Assembly: GCA_963839645.1 (NCBI GenBank) | Contig: CAWIVZ010000001.1 | Coordinates: 558,001 to 622,000, forward strand | Direction: 5' to 3' | DNA length: 64,000 bases | From: PALSA-911 sp963839645 | Lineage (GTDB): Bacteria > Pseudomonadota > Alphaproteobacteria > Acetobacterales > Acetobacteraceae | Part shown: in pieces, positions 46,150 through 54,773 of the stretch | Position numbering within the stretch: position 1 is the first letter of the stretch | How the letters are laid out: each line of letters begins with the position of its first letter | Made by a program: the position numbers and the translations under genes | Notes under the pieces: model-generated | What the model was told of the DNA's origin: nothing | Seen by the model: the letters and a program-made list of their open reading frames with translations, nothing else | The model's database searches: none

Positions 46150-47184
46150 TCACGCCACCCGGCCGCCGGCCTTCTTCCAGGCGTCGATCCCGCCCTGGAT
46201 GTGCCGCGCCATCTGGATGCCGGCATCCTGGGACGCCTGCACGGCCATCGCCGAACGTTCGCCGAAGGCGCAGTAGAACAGCAGCGTCTTGTTGGCCGTC
46301 TTGGCCAGTTCATGCAGCACGCCGCCGGGGCCGATATGTTCGTCCAGCCCCGGATAGGGCAGGTGCAGCGCGCCGGGGATGCTGCCATGGCGCTCCCGCT
46401 CGCGCTTTTCCCGCAGGTCGATCACGGTGATCTCAGGCTGGCCGATCAGGGCCAGCGCCTGTTCCGCGCTGCACGCCCAGCCCTGCCGGGCGATGTGTTC
46501 CTGCGCCAGGCCCTGGTGCATGTTGGCCGGCACCGCGACGTCCATCATCTTCGGGTTCGACAGGTTGAGCCCGTTCATGATGGCGACGTATTCATCGACC
46601 GATTTCACCTGCAGGCGTGGATTGTGCGCGCGTTCCTCGGCGATGGTGCTGACGGTGTCGCCCTTGTAGTCATGCGCCGGGTAGACCAGCGTTTCGTCGG
46701 GTAGTTTCAACAGCCGGTTGAAGATGCTGTCGTACTGCGCGCGCGGATCGCCGTTCTGGAAGTCGGTGCGCCCGGTGCCGCGGATCAGCAGCGTGTCGCC
46801 GGTGAACACACGGTCCTCCATCCGAAAGCTGTAGCTGTCGTCGGTGTGGCCGGGGGTGTAGATCGCTTCCAGGCTGATCCCCTCGATCTGCAGGCTGTCT
46901 CCGTCGGCCAGGCGCATGGAGACGACATCCACCTGGCTCTGTTCCCCCATTACCGTGATGCAATGGGTGCGATCGCGCAGCGCGCCAAGCCCGGTGATGT
47001 GGTCGGCGTGCAGATGCGTATCCGCCGCCTTGACCAGTTTCAGGTCCAGTTCGCGGATCAACTGCAGATAGCGGTCCACCTTCTCCAGCACCGGATCGAT
47101 GATCAACGCCTCTCCGCCACGGCGGCTGGCGAGAAGGTAGGAATAGGTGCCGGAAACGGGCTCGAATAGTTGGCGGAAGATCAT
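46150..47184 (-). CDS. Persulfide dioxygenase-rhodanese fusion (ETHE1-like)
   Basis: 344 residues. An N-terminal metallo-beta-lactamase domain (about 1-240) has TYSYLLASRRGGEALIID, the THLHADHITG metal motif, TPGHTDDSYSF and FTGDTLLIRGTGRTDFQNGD, the last typical of persulfide dioxygenase, plus YPAHDYKG. A C-terminal rhodanese domain (about 245-344) ends with active loop FYCAFGERSAMAV (Cys about 310). Glutathione persulfide is oxidised to sulfite, and the rhodanese part moves sulfane sulfur. Start is ATG with GAAAGAAA upstream. Confidence 0.9.
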   Translation of the reverse strand: MIFRQLFEPVSGTYSYLLASRRGGEALIIDPVLEKVDRYLQLIRELDLKLVKAADTHLHADHITGLGALRDRTHCITVMGEQSQVDVVSMRLADGDSLQIEGISLEAIYTPGHTDDSYSFRMEDRVFTGDTLLIRGTGRTDFQNGDPRAQYDSIFNRLLKLPDETLVYPAHDYKGDTVSTIAEERAHNPRLQVKSVDEYVAIMNGLNLSNPKMMDVAVPANMHQGLAQEHIARQGWACSAEQALALIGQPEITVIDLREKRERERHGSIPGALHLPYPGLDEHIGPGGVLHELAKTANKTLLFYCAFGERSAMAVQASQDAGIQMARHIQGGIDAWKKAGGRVA

Positions 47185-47420
47185 TTCTTTCTCCGCTGCG
47201 GGGCCAAGAGAGAAGAAAGTATCCCCCCAAGGCCAATGGACGCAAGATGCTGCTCATTGCACGGCACGGCCGTTTTAGACCCCGGCCGGCAAAAATGAGA
47301 TTACGAAATGAAAAAGTCTTGCATTCTTCCGCGTTTGCCTTTAATCGTTGCAAAACCTTCTTATCGTATCAAGAACCGCACGTGCCGTCACATTCACGCT
47401 CTTTTATGGGGAGTAGGGAA

Positions 47421-48188
47421 ATGCCGAGCAGTCGCCGTTCAGGTTTCGCCATTGCCACCGCCATGGGACTGACGCTCGGATGCGCCATCCAGGCCCAGGC
47501 GGCGCTTATACCGCAACTGAGGTTTTCGTTCGCACTGAACGGCGGGCCCGTCACGACGATCGTGGACGGTGGGGCTGGGGACACGGATGGGGTCGTGAAT
47601 GGCACCATCGTACTCGGAACTATAACACCCATCCCTGGCTTCACTGTGTTCGGCTCCGTGACCACGTCCAATGGCACGGCGAGCGACCCTGGTCTCATCG
47701 GTGGATTCAATATCCTGGACAGCGGTTCTACCAGCGTTCAAAACGACACTGGTGCGCCGGTGCACGTGCAAGCCGCCTTCAGCGCGTTTGGGTTTACGCC
47801 GGCGGCCAGTTCAGCGTTTACATCCGGCAGTGGCACGTTCGTGAATGCAAGCGGATCTCCGATCACCTTGCAGTACTACGATGATCCGGCGAACGCCTGG
47901 GGCGCCAGCGACCCGTTCGATACTCCTGGAAGCTTGATCGACACCTTTAGCTTCGTCGCCTCGGGTTTGCTGTCATCGTTCTCCCATAATGGCGGTCCCT
48001 TCAGCGTCAGCGATCCCGCCCCGTTCTCGATGACAGAAACGTTCGACTTCATGCTTCCCGACGGCGGCAGGCTGATCAGCCGTGGCCAGGGAGAGAGCAA
48101 GCCGATACCGGAGCCTGCGTCGCTGTTGCTTCTCGGGACCGGCCTGGCCGGCATGGGGCTGCTGCGTCGTTTCCGCAAATCCGCCTGA
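47421..48188 (+). CDS. PEP-CTERM sorting-domain protein
   Basis: 255 residues from the ATG at 47421, chosen for GGGGAG and AGGGAA just upstream and for the signal peptide (SGFAIATAMGLTLGCAIQAQ). The mature part is Ser/Thr/Gly/Phe-rich with repeated beta patterns and no enzyme motif. The C-terminus IPEPASLLLLGTGLAGMG then LLRRFRKSA is a classic PEP-CTERM tag for exosortase. The 236 bp upstream (47185-47420) is clearly A/T-richer than its surroundings and probably carries its promoter; no certain boxes. Confidence 0.85.
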   Translation: MPSSRRSGFAIATAMGLTLGCAIQAQAALIPQLRFSFALNGGPVTTIVDGGAGDTDGVVNGTIVLGTITPIPGFTVFGSVTTSNGTASDPGLIGGFNILDSGSTSVQNDTGAPVHVQAAFSAFGFTPAASSAFTSGSGTFVNASGSPITLQYYDDPANAWGASDPFDTPGSLIDTFSFVASGLLSSFSHNGGPFSVSDPAPFSMTETFDFMLPDGGRLISRGQGESKPIPEPASLLLLGTGLAGMGLLRRFRKSA

Positions 48189-48352
48189 CGGGATGATTTA
48201 GGAAACCGCAACGATACGGCACGGCGTCCGGTCGCCCCTGTCCTGGGGCGGCCGGGTGTTGTTTGTTTTGTCCTGTCGGGCGTATCCCAACGCCTGGGCG
48301 TGCATGGGATTGTGACCTCCTATAGATTGGCTCCGTTCAGGAGCCCGCCCAC

Positions 48353-49783
48353 ATGCACGTCGTCAACAGTCCCGCCTTCAAGCAGAACGCCACCGCCGCC
48401 ATGGCCAATGCCGGCCTGCAGAAGGCGCTGGCCAATTCCGGCCCGTCCTTCATCGGCAGGCGCGCAGCCGCGGTGGCGCGCCTGCCGGAGTTCGAACGGC
48501 TGCGCGACATCGGCCGCGACATCAAGAACCACACCTTGGCCAACCTAGATTTCTACCTGGAAGCCTATGAGGCCAGGCTGAAAGCGGCCGGCGGCCAGCT
48601 GCACTGGTGCGCCACCGCGGACGAGGCCTGTGCGGAGGTGCTGGCGATCTGCCAGAAGGCCGGCGCGCGCACGGTCACCAAGGGCAAGAGCATGATCTCC
48701 GAGGAGATCGGCGTGAACGAGCATCTGGAGCGCCACGGCATCACCCCGGTGGAGACCGATCTCGGCGAGTACATCATCCAGCTGCGCCACGAACTGCCCA
48801 GCCACATCATCGCCCCCGCCTTCCACCTGAACCGCGAGGATTGGGAGGAGCAGTTCCGCAAATCCCACACCGACCTGCCGGCCGACCGGGTGTTCAACGA
48901 GCGCCGCGACATTCTTACCGAGGCGCGGGCCAAGCTTCGGGAGAAGTTTCTGGCCGCCGATGTCGGCATCACCGGGGCGAATTTCCTGATCGCGGAAACC
49001 GGCAGCTCGGTCATCGTGACCAACGAGGGCAACGGCGACCTGACCCAGACCCTGCCGCGCATCCACATCGTGCTGGCCAGCATCGAGAAGATCGTGCCGA
49101 CCCTGGAGGACGCCACCAGCCTGCTGCGGCTGCTGGCGCGCTCCGCCACGGGCCAGGATTTCTCGGTCTACACCACCTTCTCCACCGGGGCGCGGCGCGA
49201 GGCCGACCTGGACGGGCCGGACGAGTATCACGTGGTGCTGGTGGATAACGGCCGTTCCGCGATGCTGGGCACGGATTTCCAGGAGATGCTGCGCTGCATC
49301 CGCTGCGCCGCCTGCATGAACCATTGTCCGGTCTATGGCGCGGTCGGCGGGCACGCCTATGGCTGGGTGTATCCGGGGCCGATGGGCAGCGTGCTGACCC
49401 CCGCGCTGGTCGGCGTGGACAAGGCCGGTCTGCTGCCCAACGCTTCCACCTTCTGCGGCAAGTGCGAGAGCGTGTGCCCGGTGAAAATCCCGCTGCCGAA
49501 GCTGATGCGCCACTGGCGGGAACGCGAGTTCGAACGCCACCTGACCCCGGCTTCGGTGCGCACCAACCTGGCATTTTGGGCGTGGGTGGCGAAACGGCCG
49601 GCGCTGTACCGGCTGGGCACAAGGGTGGCGGCGAAGACACTGGGCTGGCTCGGCCGCAAGCGTGGACGCTTTGCCTCGATGCCCTTCGCCGGCGGCTGGA
49701 CCGGCGGGCGTGACCTGCCGGCGCCGGAGGGCGATACCTTCTTCGCCCGCTACGCCCGCGCCCAGCGCGAGGGACAAATCTGA
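48353..49783 (+). CDS. lutB: L-lactate utilization iron-sulfur protein LutB
   Basis: 476 residues. LUD domain (about 60-290, with VTKGKSMISEEIGVNEHL and GITGANFLIAETGS) then two 4Fe-4S motifs: CIRCAACMNHCPVY (about 315-328) and CGKCESVCPVKIP (about 367-379), and a C-terminal domain of unknown role. With LutA and LutC it oxidises L-lactate to pyruvate; LutA (an Fe-S CCG-domain protein) is not adjacent. Its stop overlaps the lutC start by one base. Confidence 0.92.
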   Translation: MHVVNSPAFKQNATAAMANAGLQKALANSGPSFIGRRAAAVARLPEFERLRDIGRDIKNHTLANLDFYLEAYEARLKAAGGQLHWCATADEACAEVLAICQKAGARTVTKGKSMISEEIGVNEHLERHGITPVETDLGEYIIQLRHELPSHIIAPAFHLNREDWEEQFRKSHTDLPADRVFNERRDILTEARAKLREKFLAADVGITGANFLIAETGSSVIVTNEGNGDLTQTLPRIHIVLASIEKIVPTLEDATSLLRLLARSATGQDFSVYTTFSTGARREADLDGPDEYHVVLVDNGRSAMLGTDFQEMLRCIRCAACMNHCPVYGAVGGHAYGWVYPGPMGSVLTPALVGVDKAGLLPNASTFCGKCESVCPVKIPLPKLMRHWREREFERHLTPASVRTNLAFWAWVAKRPALYRLGTRVAAKTLGWLGRKRGRFASMPFAGGWTGGRDLPAPEGDTFFARYARAQREGQI

Positions 49784-50487
49784 TGAGCTCACGTGAAGCA
49801 ATGCTGACCGCGATCCGCCGAGGTCTGAAGCGGGGCGTGCTGCCGGAAGACCAGCAGGCGATGCTGCGCGGCCGTTTGGCTGCCCACGGGCGCCACCTGA
49901 TCCCCGCGCGGTCCCGCCTGCCGCGCCCCGGGCAGATCGCGCTGTTCGTGGCGAACGTGGAAAAGGAATTTGGCACCGTCGCGTTGGTGCCCGATCTTGC
50001 CTCGGTTCCCGGCGCGGTCGCGGACTATCTGGCGGCGCAGAACCTGCCGACGGATTTCATCATGGCGCCGCATCCCGACCTGCGCGCGATCCCCTGGTCC
50101 GACCGGCCGATGCTGAACTGGCGCGTCGGCCGGGCGGAAGCGAGCGACCTGGTCAGCGTGCAGCATGGTTTTGCCGGCGTGGCGGAAACCGGCACGCTGA
50201 TGCTGCCATCGGCGCCGGAGCGTCCGACCACGCTGAACCTGCTGTCCGACACCGCAGTGGTGGTGCTGCGGGCCAGCCGGGTGGTCGGCGCGTATGAGGA
50301 AGCCTGGGATCTGCTGCGGGCGGAGAACCACGACGCGCGCAGCGGCGGCTTCATGCCGCGCAACGTCATGTGGGTGACCGGCCCGTCACGCTCGGCCGAT
50401 ATCGAGCAGACGCTGGAGCTCGGTGCGCACGGCCCGCGCCGGCTGCACATCGTGCTGGTCGAGGACGATCCGGCGGCCCAGGCGTAA
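49783..50487 (+). CDS. lutC: Lactate utilization protein LutC
   Basis: 234 residues, a single LUD domain: VEKEFGTVALVPDLASVPGA, QHGFAGVAETGTLMLPS and NVMWVTGPSRSADIEQTLELG. LutC pairs with LutB in the lactate-oxidising complex. ATG at 49783 overlaps the lutB stop (TGATG), showing tight coupling. Confidence 0.92.
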   Translation: MSSREAMLTAIRRGLKRGVLPEDQQAMLRGRLAAHGRHLIPARSRLPRPGQIALFVANVEKEFGTVALVPDLASVPGAVADYLAAQNLPTDFIMAPHPDLRAIPWSDRPMLNWRVGRAEASDLVSVQHGFAGVAETGTLMLPSAPERPTTLNLLSDTAVVVLRASRVVGAYEEAWDLLRAENHDARSGGFMPRNVMWVTGPSRSADIEQTLELGAHGPRRLHIVLVEDDPAAQA

Positions 50488-50589
50488 AGCGGCGGCGTCG
50501 ACGCCGCGGCAACCCGGGGCTAGGCTCGCGGCCGTCCGGCGCGCGAAACGCCTGCGCTGAACTGCGTGGAAATTGAATGGGAGGCAGGG

Positions 50590-51156
50590 ATGACCGACAG
50601 CCGTCTGGAGGATCGGATCGCGATCGAGGACACGCTGCACCGCTATATCCGTGGCGTGGACCGGCGGAACTGGGATCTGGTGCGCTCAGCCTATCACCAA
50701 GACGCCTATGACGATCACGGCGGCTACAAGGGCGACATCGATGGTTTCATCGCCCACCTGATCCGCCGGCACGCCAGCATCGAGCAGTCGATGCATGTCG
50801 TCGGCAATAGGGTTTATGAGTTCACCGGACCGGACGCGGCGCTGGTGGAAACCTATTTCATCACCTATCAGCGCCTCAGCCCCGAAGCCGGCGATGCGCG
50901 CCTGGCGTATCTGCGCGGCCAGCCGATCGGCCCGGATCAGGCGGTGGAGACCGAGGTGGTCGGGCGCTACGTCGATCATTTCACCCGCCGCGACGGTGCC
51001 TGGCGGATCGCCCACCGCACGGTGGTCGCCGAGGTGCTGCGCGGCACTCCCGCGCCGGCCGGCGGCGGGATCGGCGCGCCCTGGGCGCTGGCGACGCGCG
51101 ACGGCAACGACCCGATCGAACGCAAGCGCGCCGAGCTGGGTCTGCCGAAGCAGTGA
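50590..51156 (+). CDS. SnoaL-like (NTF2-fold) polyketide cyclase/dehydratase family protein
   Basis: 188 residues from the ATG at 50590 with GGGAGGCAGGG upstream. SRLEDRIAIEDTLHRYIRGVDRRNWDLV and AYHQDAYDDHGGYKGDIDGF form the cone of the NTF2 fold; RYVDHFTRRDGAWRIAHRTVV is the closing strand pair. The ending PWALATRDGNDPIERKRAEL is seen in SnoaL_4 members acting on aromatic or steroid-like substrates. Role unknown. It is linked to the MFS gene by a GTGA overlap. Confidence 0.82.
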   Translation: MTDSRLEDRIAIEDTLHRYIRGVDRRNWDLVRSAYHQDAYDDHGGYKGDIDGFIAHLIRRHASIEQSMHVVGNRVYEFTGPDAALVETYFITYQRLSPEAGDARLAYLRGQPIGPDQAVETEVVGRYVDHFTRRDGAWRIAHRTVVAEVLRGTPAPAGGGIGAPWALATRDGNDPIERKRAELGLPKQ

Positions 51157-52370
51157 GCCTGTCTTCCGAGGAGGATCACAGACCCCAGGGCGACCACATG
51201 CCGCTTTGGCCATTGGTGGCAACGCTGGCGGTGCAGACCCTGGCGACGATGGCGGTGTTCTCCCTGCCGGCAGCGGCCCCCGAAGTGGTGCGCGACCTCG
51301 GGGTGGATGGCGGCCTGGTCGGGCTGTTCGTGTCGATGATCTACGGCGTGTCGGTCGCCTCGGCGATGTTCTCGCCGGGGTTCATCCGCCGCTACGGCGC
51401 GGTGCGGGTCAGCCAGGTCATCCTGGTGTCGGCCGCCGCGATGCTGGCGATCACCTCGGGCGGCACGCTGACCTGCCTCGGGCTGGGGGCGCTGGCGATC
51501 GGCGTCGGCTACGGCGCCACGGCGCCGGCGGCGACGCATCTGCTGGTGCCGCAGACCCCGCCGAAGATCTTCAATCTGGTGATGTCCATCCGCCAGATCG
51601 GCGTGCCGCTCGGCGGCGTGCTCGGCGCGCTGATCGTGCCGCCATTGGTGCTGGCGTTCGGCTGGCGCGCGGCGATGGCGGTGCAGGTGATCCCGGCGCT
51701 GGTGCTGACGGGCCTGCTGGAAATCCCCCGCCGGCGCTGGGACGCGGATCGCGATCCGCGCTACCGGATCGCCGGGCGCGGCCTGCTCAATCCGCTGCGT
51801 CTGCTGGGCGAGAACGCCGCGATCCGCCGGCTGTCGGTGGCGAGCTTCGTCTATTCCGGCATCCAGCTTGCCTTCATCGCCTTCATGACGGTGCACCTGA
51901 CCGGCGCCGCGGGTTTCGACCTGCTGGGCGCCGGGCGGGCGCTGGCGGTGTATCAGGTCTGCGGCGCGGTCAGCCGGCCGATCTGGGGCTGGGTTGCCGA
52001 CAAGTTCCTCTCGCCCGCCCGCATGCTGGGCTTGCAGGGGCTGATCATGGCCGGCGCGGCGGTGGCCACCGGTGCGTTCTCCGCCGGGTGGCCGGTATGG
52101 CTGGTGCTGCTGGTCTGCGGCGTCGCCGGCGCCACGGCCAGCGGCTATACCGGGCTCGCCTTCGCCGAATACGCCCGCCTCGGCGGCTCGCGCCGGACGG
52201 AGGCAACCGGGCTGGGTGCGGCGATGATGTTCACCGGCGTGATGCTGATCCCCTCCACGATGGGGTTCACGCTGGCCGCCACCGGCAACTATATGCTGTG
52301 CTTCACCGCGCTGGCGGTCATGGCGGCGATTTCCGGGGTCATCGTCGGTGCGCCGGTCCGCCCGCGCTGA
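51153..52370 (+). CDS. Major facilitator superfamily transporter
   Basis: 405 residues from GTG 51153 (390 from the ATG at 51198, which has AGGG 8-10 bp upstream). About 12 membrane helices, the first being LVATLAVQTLATMAVFSLP, with the short cytoplasmic loop after helix 2 reading RRYGAVRVSQ instead of the full GxxxDRxGRR signature. Central loop PRRRWDADRDPRYRIAGRG. Likely imports or exports the small-molecule substrate handled by the preceding SnoaL-like protein; no substrate can be named. Confidence 0.84.
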   Translation: MSLSSEEDHRPQGDHMPLWPLVATLAVQTLATMAVFSLPAAAPEVVRDLGVDGGLVGLFVSMIYGVSVASAMFSPGFIRRYGAVRVSQVILVSAAAMLAITSGGTLTCLGLGALAIGVGYGATAPAATHLLVPQTPPKIFNLVMSIRQIGVPLGGVLGALIVPPLVLAFGWRAAMAVQVIPALVLTGLLEIPRRRWDADRDPRYRIAGRGLLNPLRLLGENAAIRRLSVASFVYSGIQLAFIAFMTVHLTGAAGFDLLGAGRALAVYQVCGAVSRPIWGWVADKFLSPARMLGLQGLIMAGAAVATGAFSAGWPVWLVLLVCGVAGATASGYTGLAFAEYARLGGSRRTEATGLGAAMMFTGVMLIPSTMGFTLAATGNYMLCFTALAVMAAISGVIVGAPVRPR

Positions 52371-52412
52371 TCCCCCGGCTGACCATAGTGCCCGAAATCC
52401 TTCCGGAGTCCC

Positions 52413-52949
52413 ATGCGAGCACCGCGACGCAGTCGTTTGAGCGAGGCCGACGTCGCGGAGTGGGCGAATTACGCCCGTCATGTGCGGGTGCTTCCCGGCC
52501 GCGCCCGGCCTGAACTGCCGGAGCCGCCGGCCGCCCTGCCGCCGGCTTTGCCGCGCGCCCTGCCGTCCGCCCCGTCCCCCCGCCCGGCTTCACGGCCAAG
52601 CCTGGGCGGGCTGGTGATCGGCATGCAGCCGGCCGGCGTGGACAACGCCACCTGGGGGCGCTTTCGCACCGGCAAGCTGACGGCCTCCCGCACCCTGGAC
52701 CTGCACGGCCGCACGGCGCAGCGGGCGTTTCACTCCCTGGTGTCCCTGATCCGCGCGTCCCACGCGGACGGCATACGCTGCGTGGAGGTGATCACCGGCC
52801 GCGGCAGCGGAGAAACCGGCGGCGTGCTGCGCCGGGAATTGCCGCTCTGGCTGAACCTGCCGGAACTGCGCCCCCTGGTGCTGGCGGCGGCACATCCGCA
52901 TGCCCTCAACCCCGGATCGGTGCGCATCCTGCTGCGCCGGGCGAGGTAG
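52413..52949 (+). CDS. Smr/MutS2-domain protein
   Basis: 178 residues. A basic, Pro-rich N-terminus (about 1-65) precedes the Smr domain: RTLDLHGRTAQRAFHSL (LDLHG motif, about 95-99), GIRCVEVITGRGSG and LVLAAAHPHALNPGSVRILL. Smr domains are endonucleases acting on RNA or branched DNA; recently studied members rescue collided ribosomes. Only 3 bp separate it from the following regulator. Confidence 0.87.
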   Translation: MRAPRRSRLSEADVAEWANYARHVRVLPGRARPELPEPPAALPPALPRALPSAPSPRPASRPSLGGLVIGMQPAGVDNATWGRFRTGKLTASRTLDLHGRTAQRAFHSLVSLIRASHADGIRCVEVITGRGSGETGGVLRRELPLWLNLPELRPLVLAAAHPHALNPGSVRILLRRAR

Positions 52950-52952
52950 GAA

Positions 52953-53354
52953 ATGACCCCGTTCGGTGCCCGGCTGCGGGCCTTGCGGGCGGAGCGGGGC
53001 GTGACCTTGAAGCAGCTCGCCGCCGAATTGCAGGTTTCCGCCGCCTACCTCTCGGCGCTGGAGCACGGCAAGCGCGGGGCGCCGAGCGCCGGGCTTGTGC
53101 ACCAGGTCAACGAGTTCTTCGGCCTGATCTGGGACGCGGCCGAGGATCTGGCCGGCCTCGCCCGCCTGTCGCACCCGCGCGTCACGGTGAACACCGCCGG
53201 CCTGACCCCGGAACAGACCGCGCTGGCCAATCGCATCGCCCAGTCCATCCATCGCCTGGAACCGGAAACGGTGGCGGCGCTGCACGCCCTGCTCGACACC
53301 ACCACCCGCCAACCCAAGCCCCGCCTGCGCCGCGCGGCGGGCAGCGAGCGGTGA
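52953..53354 (+). CDS. XRE-family transcriptional regulator
   Basis: 133 residues. Helix-turn-helix at about 4-60: GARLRALRAERGVTLKQLAAE, then VSAAYLSALEHGKRG, which matches the Cro/C1-type fold with the recognition helix SAAYLSALE. A short C-terminal part without a cupin or peptidase. Co-directional with smr and probably in one transcript. Repeat copy F begins at its stop. Confidence 0.87.
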   Translation: MTPFGARLRALRAERGVTLKQLAAELQVSAAYLSALEHGKRGAPSAGLVHQVNEFFGLIWDAAEDLAGLARLSHPRVTVNTAGLTPEQTALANRIAQSIHRLEPETVAALHALLDTTTRQPKPRLRRAAGSER

Positions 53355-53355
53355 G

Positions 53356-53597
53356 CGTAAGGTTGGGGCTTTGCCCCAAACCCCAGGAGGGGCGCTGCCC
53401 CTCCACCCCGCAAGGGAACTCGTTCCCTTGACCCTTTTGAATAGGTTTGCTGGGAAAGGGGGCATAACTGACGTAGCCGTTGATGGACTTCGGCATGCCC
53501 CCTTTCCCAGCAAACCCGTCCATGGGGTTGAGGGGACGAGTTCCCTCACGGGTGCAGGGCAGAGCCCGCCGGGGTCTGGGGCGGAGCCCCAGCCTTA
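53356..53597. repeat. Shell-and-core palindromic intergenic element, copy F
   Basis: About 240 bp between the convergent XRE and luciferase-like genes. Outer arms (53356-53430 and 53530-53597) contain GGGGCTTTGCCCC, AGGGGCGCTGCCCCT and CAAGGGAACTCGTTCCCTTG stems, a variant of the family shell. The core is an exact 21-bp inverted repeat: 53445-53465 with 53495-53515, loop 53466-53494. Core sequence unlike the others. Confidence 0.82.
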
Positions 53598-53608
53598 CGC
53601 GCCCCCGA

Positions 53609-54673
53609 TCACAGCCTGTGCATCACCTGGCGGGCGAAGTCCTCTGCCATTCGCCATTTGCTTGTGTTGCCGCTGGCCCACATCAGTTCCTTCAGGCCAT
53701 CCTGTTCCAGTTGGCGGATGCGCTCGATCAGCTCCGCGGCGGTGCCCACCAGGCAGGTGTCGCGGATCAGCTCGGCGTCGATCAGCTCCGCCTCGCCCGG
53801 ATGCAGCCGCGTGTAGTGGTACTCGTGGGTGCGGAAATGCCGGTGCTCGGGCGGGGTCTGCTCCACCAGGGCGCAGTAGCGCTTCCAGATCCGGCGCAGG
53901 AAGGGCGGCGGCTCTATGCCGCGCTCATGCACCTCGTCGTAGAAATAGTAGACGCTGGCCATCACGTTCGGCCCGATCATCGCCTTCACCCGGTCGGAAT
54001 CCGCCGCCTCGCCTGGCTCCAGCAGGGCGATGTTGACCAGCGAGCAATTGTGGAAGCCATCCAGGGACCGCCCCGCGCGCGCCGCGCCCTGGCGCACATG
54101 GCCGAGCGCGTCCGCCACCGCCACGCCGCGCGGCGGAATGGCGAACACCAGCCCGTCGCCATGCTCGCCCGCCAGCGCCATCGCGCGCGGGCCGAAGCCG
54201 GACACATACAGCGGGATGCGCGGCTCCAGGTTCATGTATTTGTCGTCGTGCATCAGGATCCGGATCGGTTTGGTAACGCCGTTGAAAGTGTAGTCCACCG
54301 CGTCCCCCCGCAGCAGGGCGGCCAGCACGCGCAGATACTCGGAGAACTCGGCCATCTTCATCGGGCGCTGGCCCATGCTGCGCATGGCGGTGTTGCCGGT
54401 GCCGATGCCGATGAACACCCGGCCCGGCGCGATCCGGTTCAGCGTCGCCATTGCCGCGGCCTGCACCGGCGGGATGCGGGTGCCGGTGATGGCGGTGCCC
54501 GGCCCAAGCCGGATGCGGCTGGTCTGGCGCGCCGCCAGCGCCAGCACGGCGTAGCAGTCGGAGAACAGCATCTGGCTGTCCGCCACCCAGATCGAATCGT
54601 AGCCGAGCGCTTCGGCGTGGCTGTAGAAACCGATCTCGTCGATATCGGCCATGACGCAGATGCCGAACTGCAT
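53609..54673 (-). CDS. LLM-class flavin-dependent oxidoreductase (luciferase-like)
   Basis: 354 residues from the ATG at 54673 (MQFGICVMADIDEIGFYSHA); earlier in-frame starts add a non-conserved leader. EALGYDSIWVADSQMLFSDCY, RLGPGTAITGTRIPPVQAAAMATL, GRVFIGIGTGNTAMRSMG and PLYVSGFGPRAMALAGEHGDG follow the bacterial luciferase/F420-reductase TIM barrel. VGTAAELIERIRQLEQDGL is the usual C-terminal stretch. Cofactor (FMN or F420) and substrate are not decided by sequence. Divergent from the methyltransferase fusion (100-bp gap). Confidence 0.86.
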   Translation of the reverse strand: MQFGICVMADIDEIGFYSHAEALGYDSIWVADSQMLFSDCYAVLALAARQTSRIRLGPGTAITGTRIPPVQAAAMATLNRIAPGRVFIGIGTGNTAMRSMGQRPMKMAEFSEYLRVLAALLRGDAVDYTFNGVTKPIRILMHDDKYMNLEPRIPLYVSGFGPRAMALAGEHGDGLVFAIPPRGVAVADALGHVRQGAARAGRSLDGFHNCSLVNIALLEPGEAADSDRVKAMIGPNVMASVYYFYDEVHERGIEPPPFLRRIWKRYCALVEQTPPEHRHFRTHEYHYTRLHPGEAELIDAELIRDTCLVGTAAELIERIRQLEQDGLKELMWASGNTSKWRMAEDFARQVMHRL

Positions 54674-54773
54674 GCTTCGCTCCCCGTTCTTTCGGCCGAT
54701 CCTATCGCCGGGCGGGAGGGTGTGACAAAGCCCGCCTGGCCCATCACTGTCTGGCCAACAGGGGAGAGCGCGC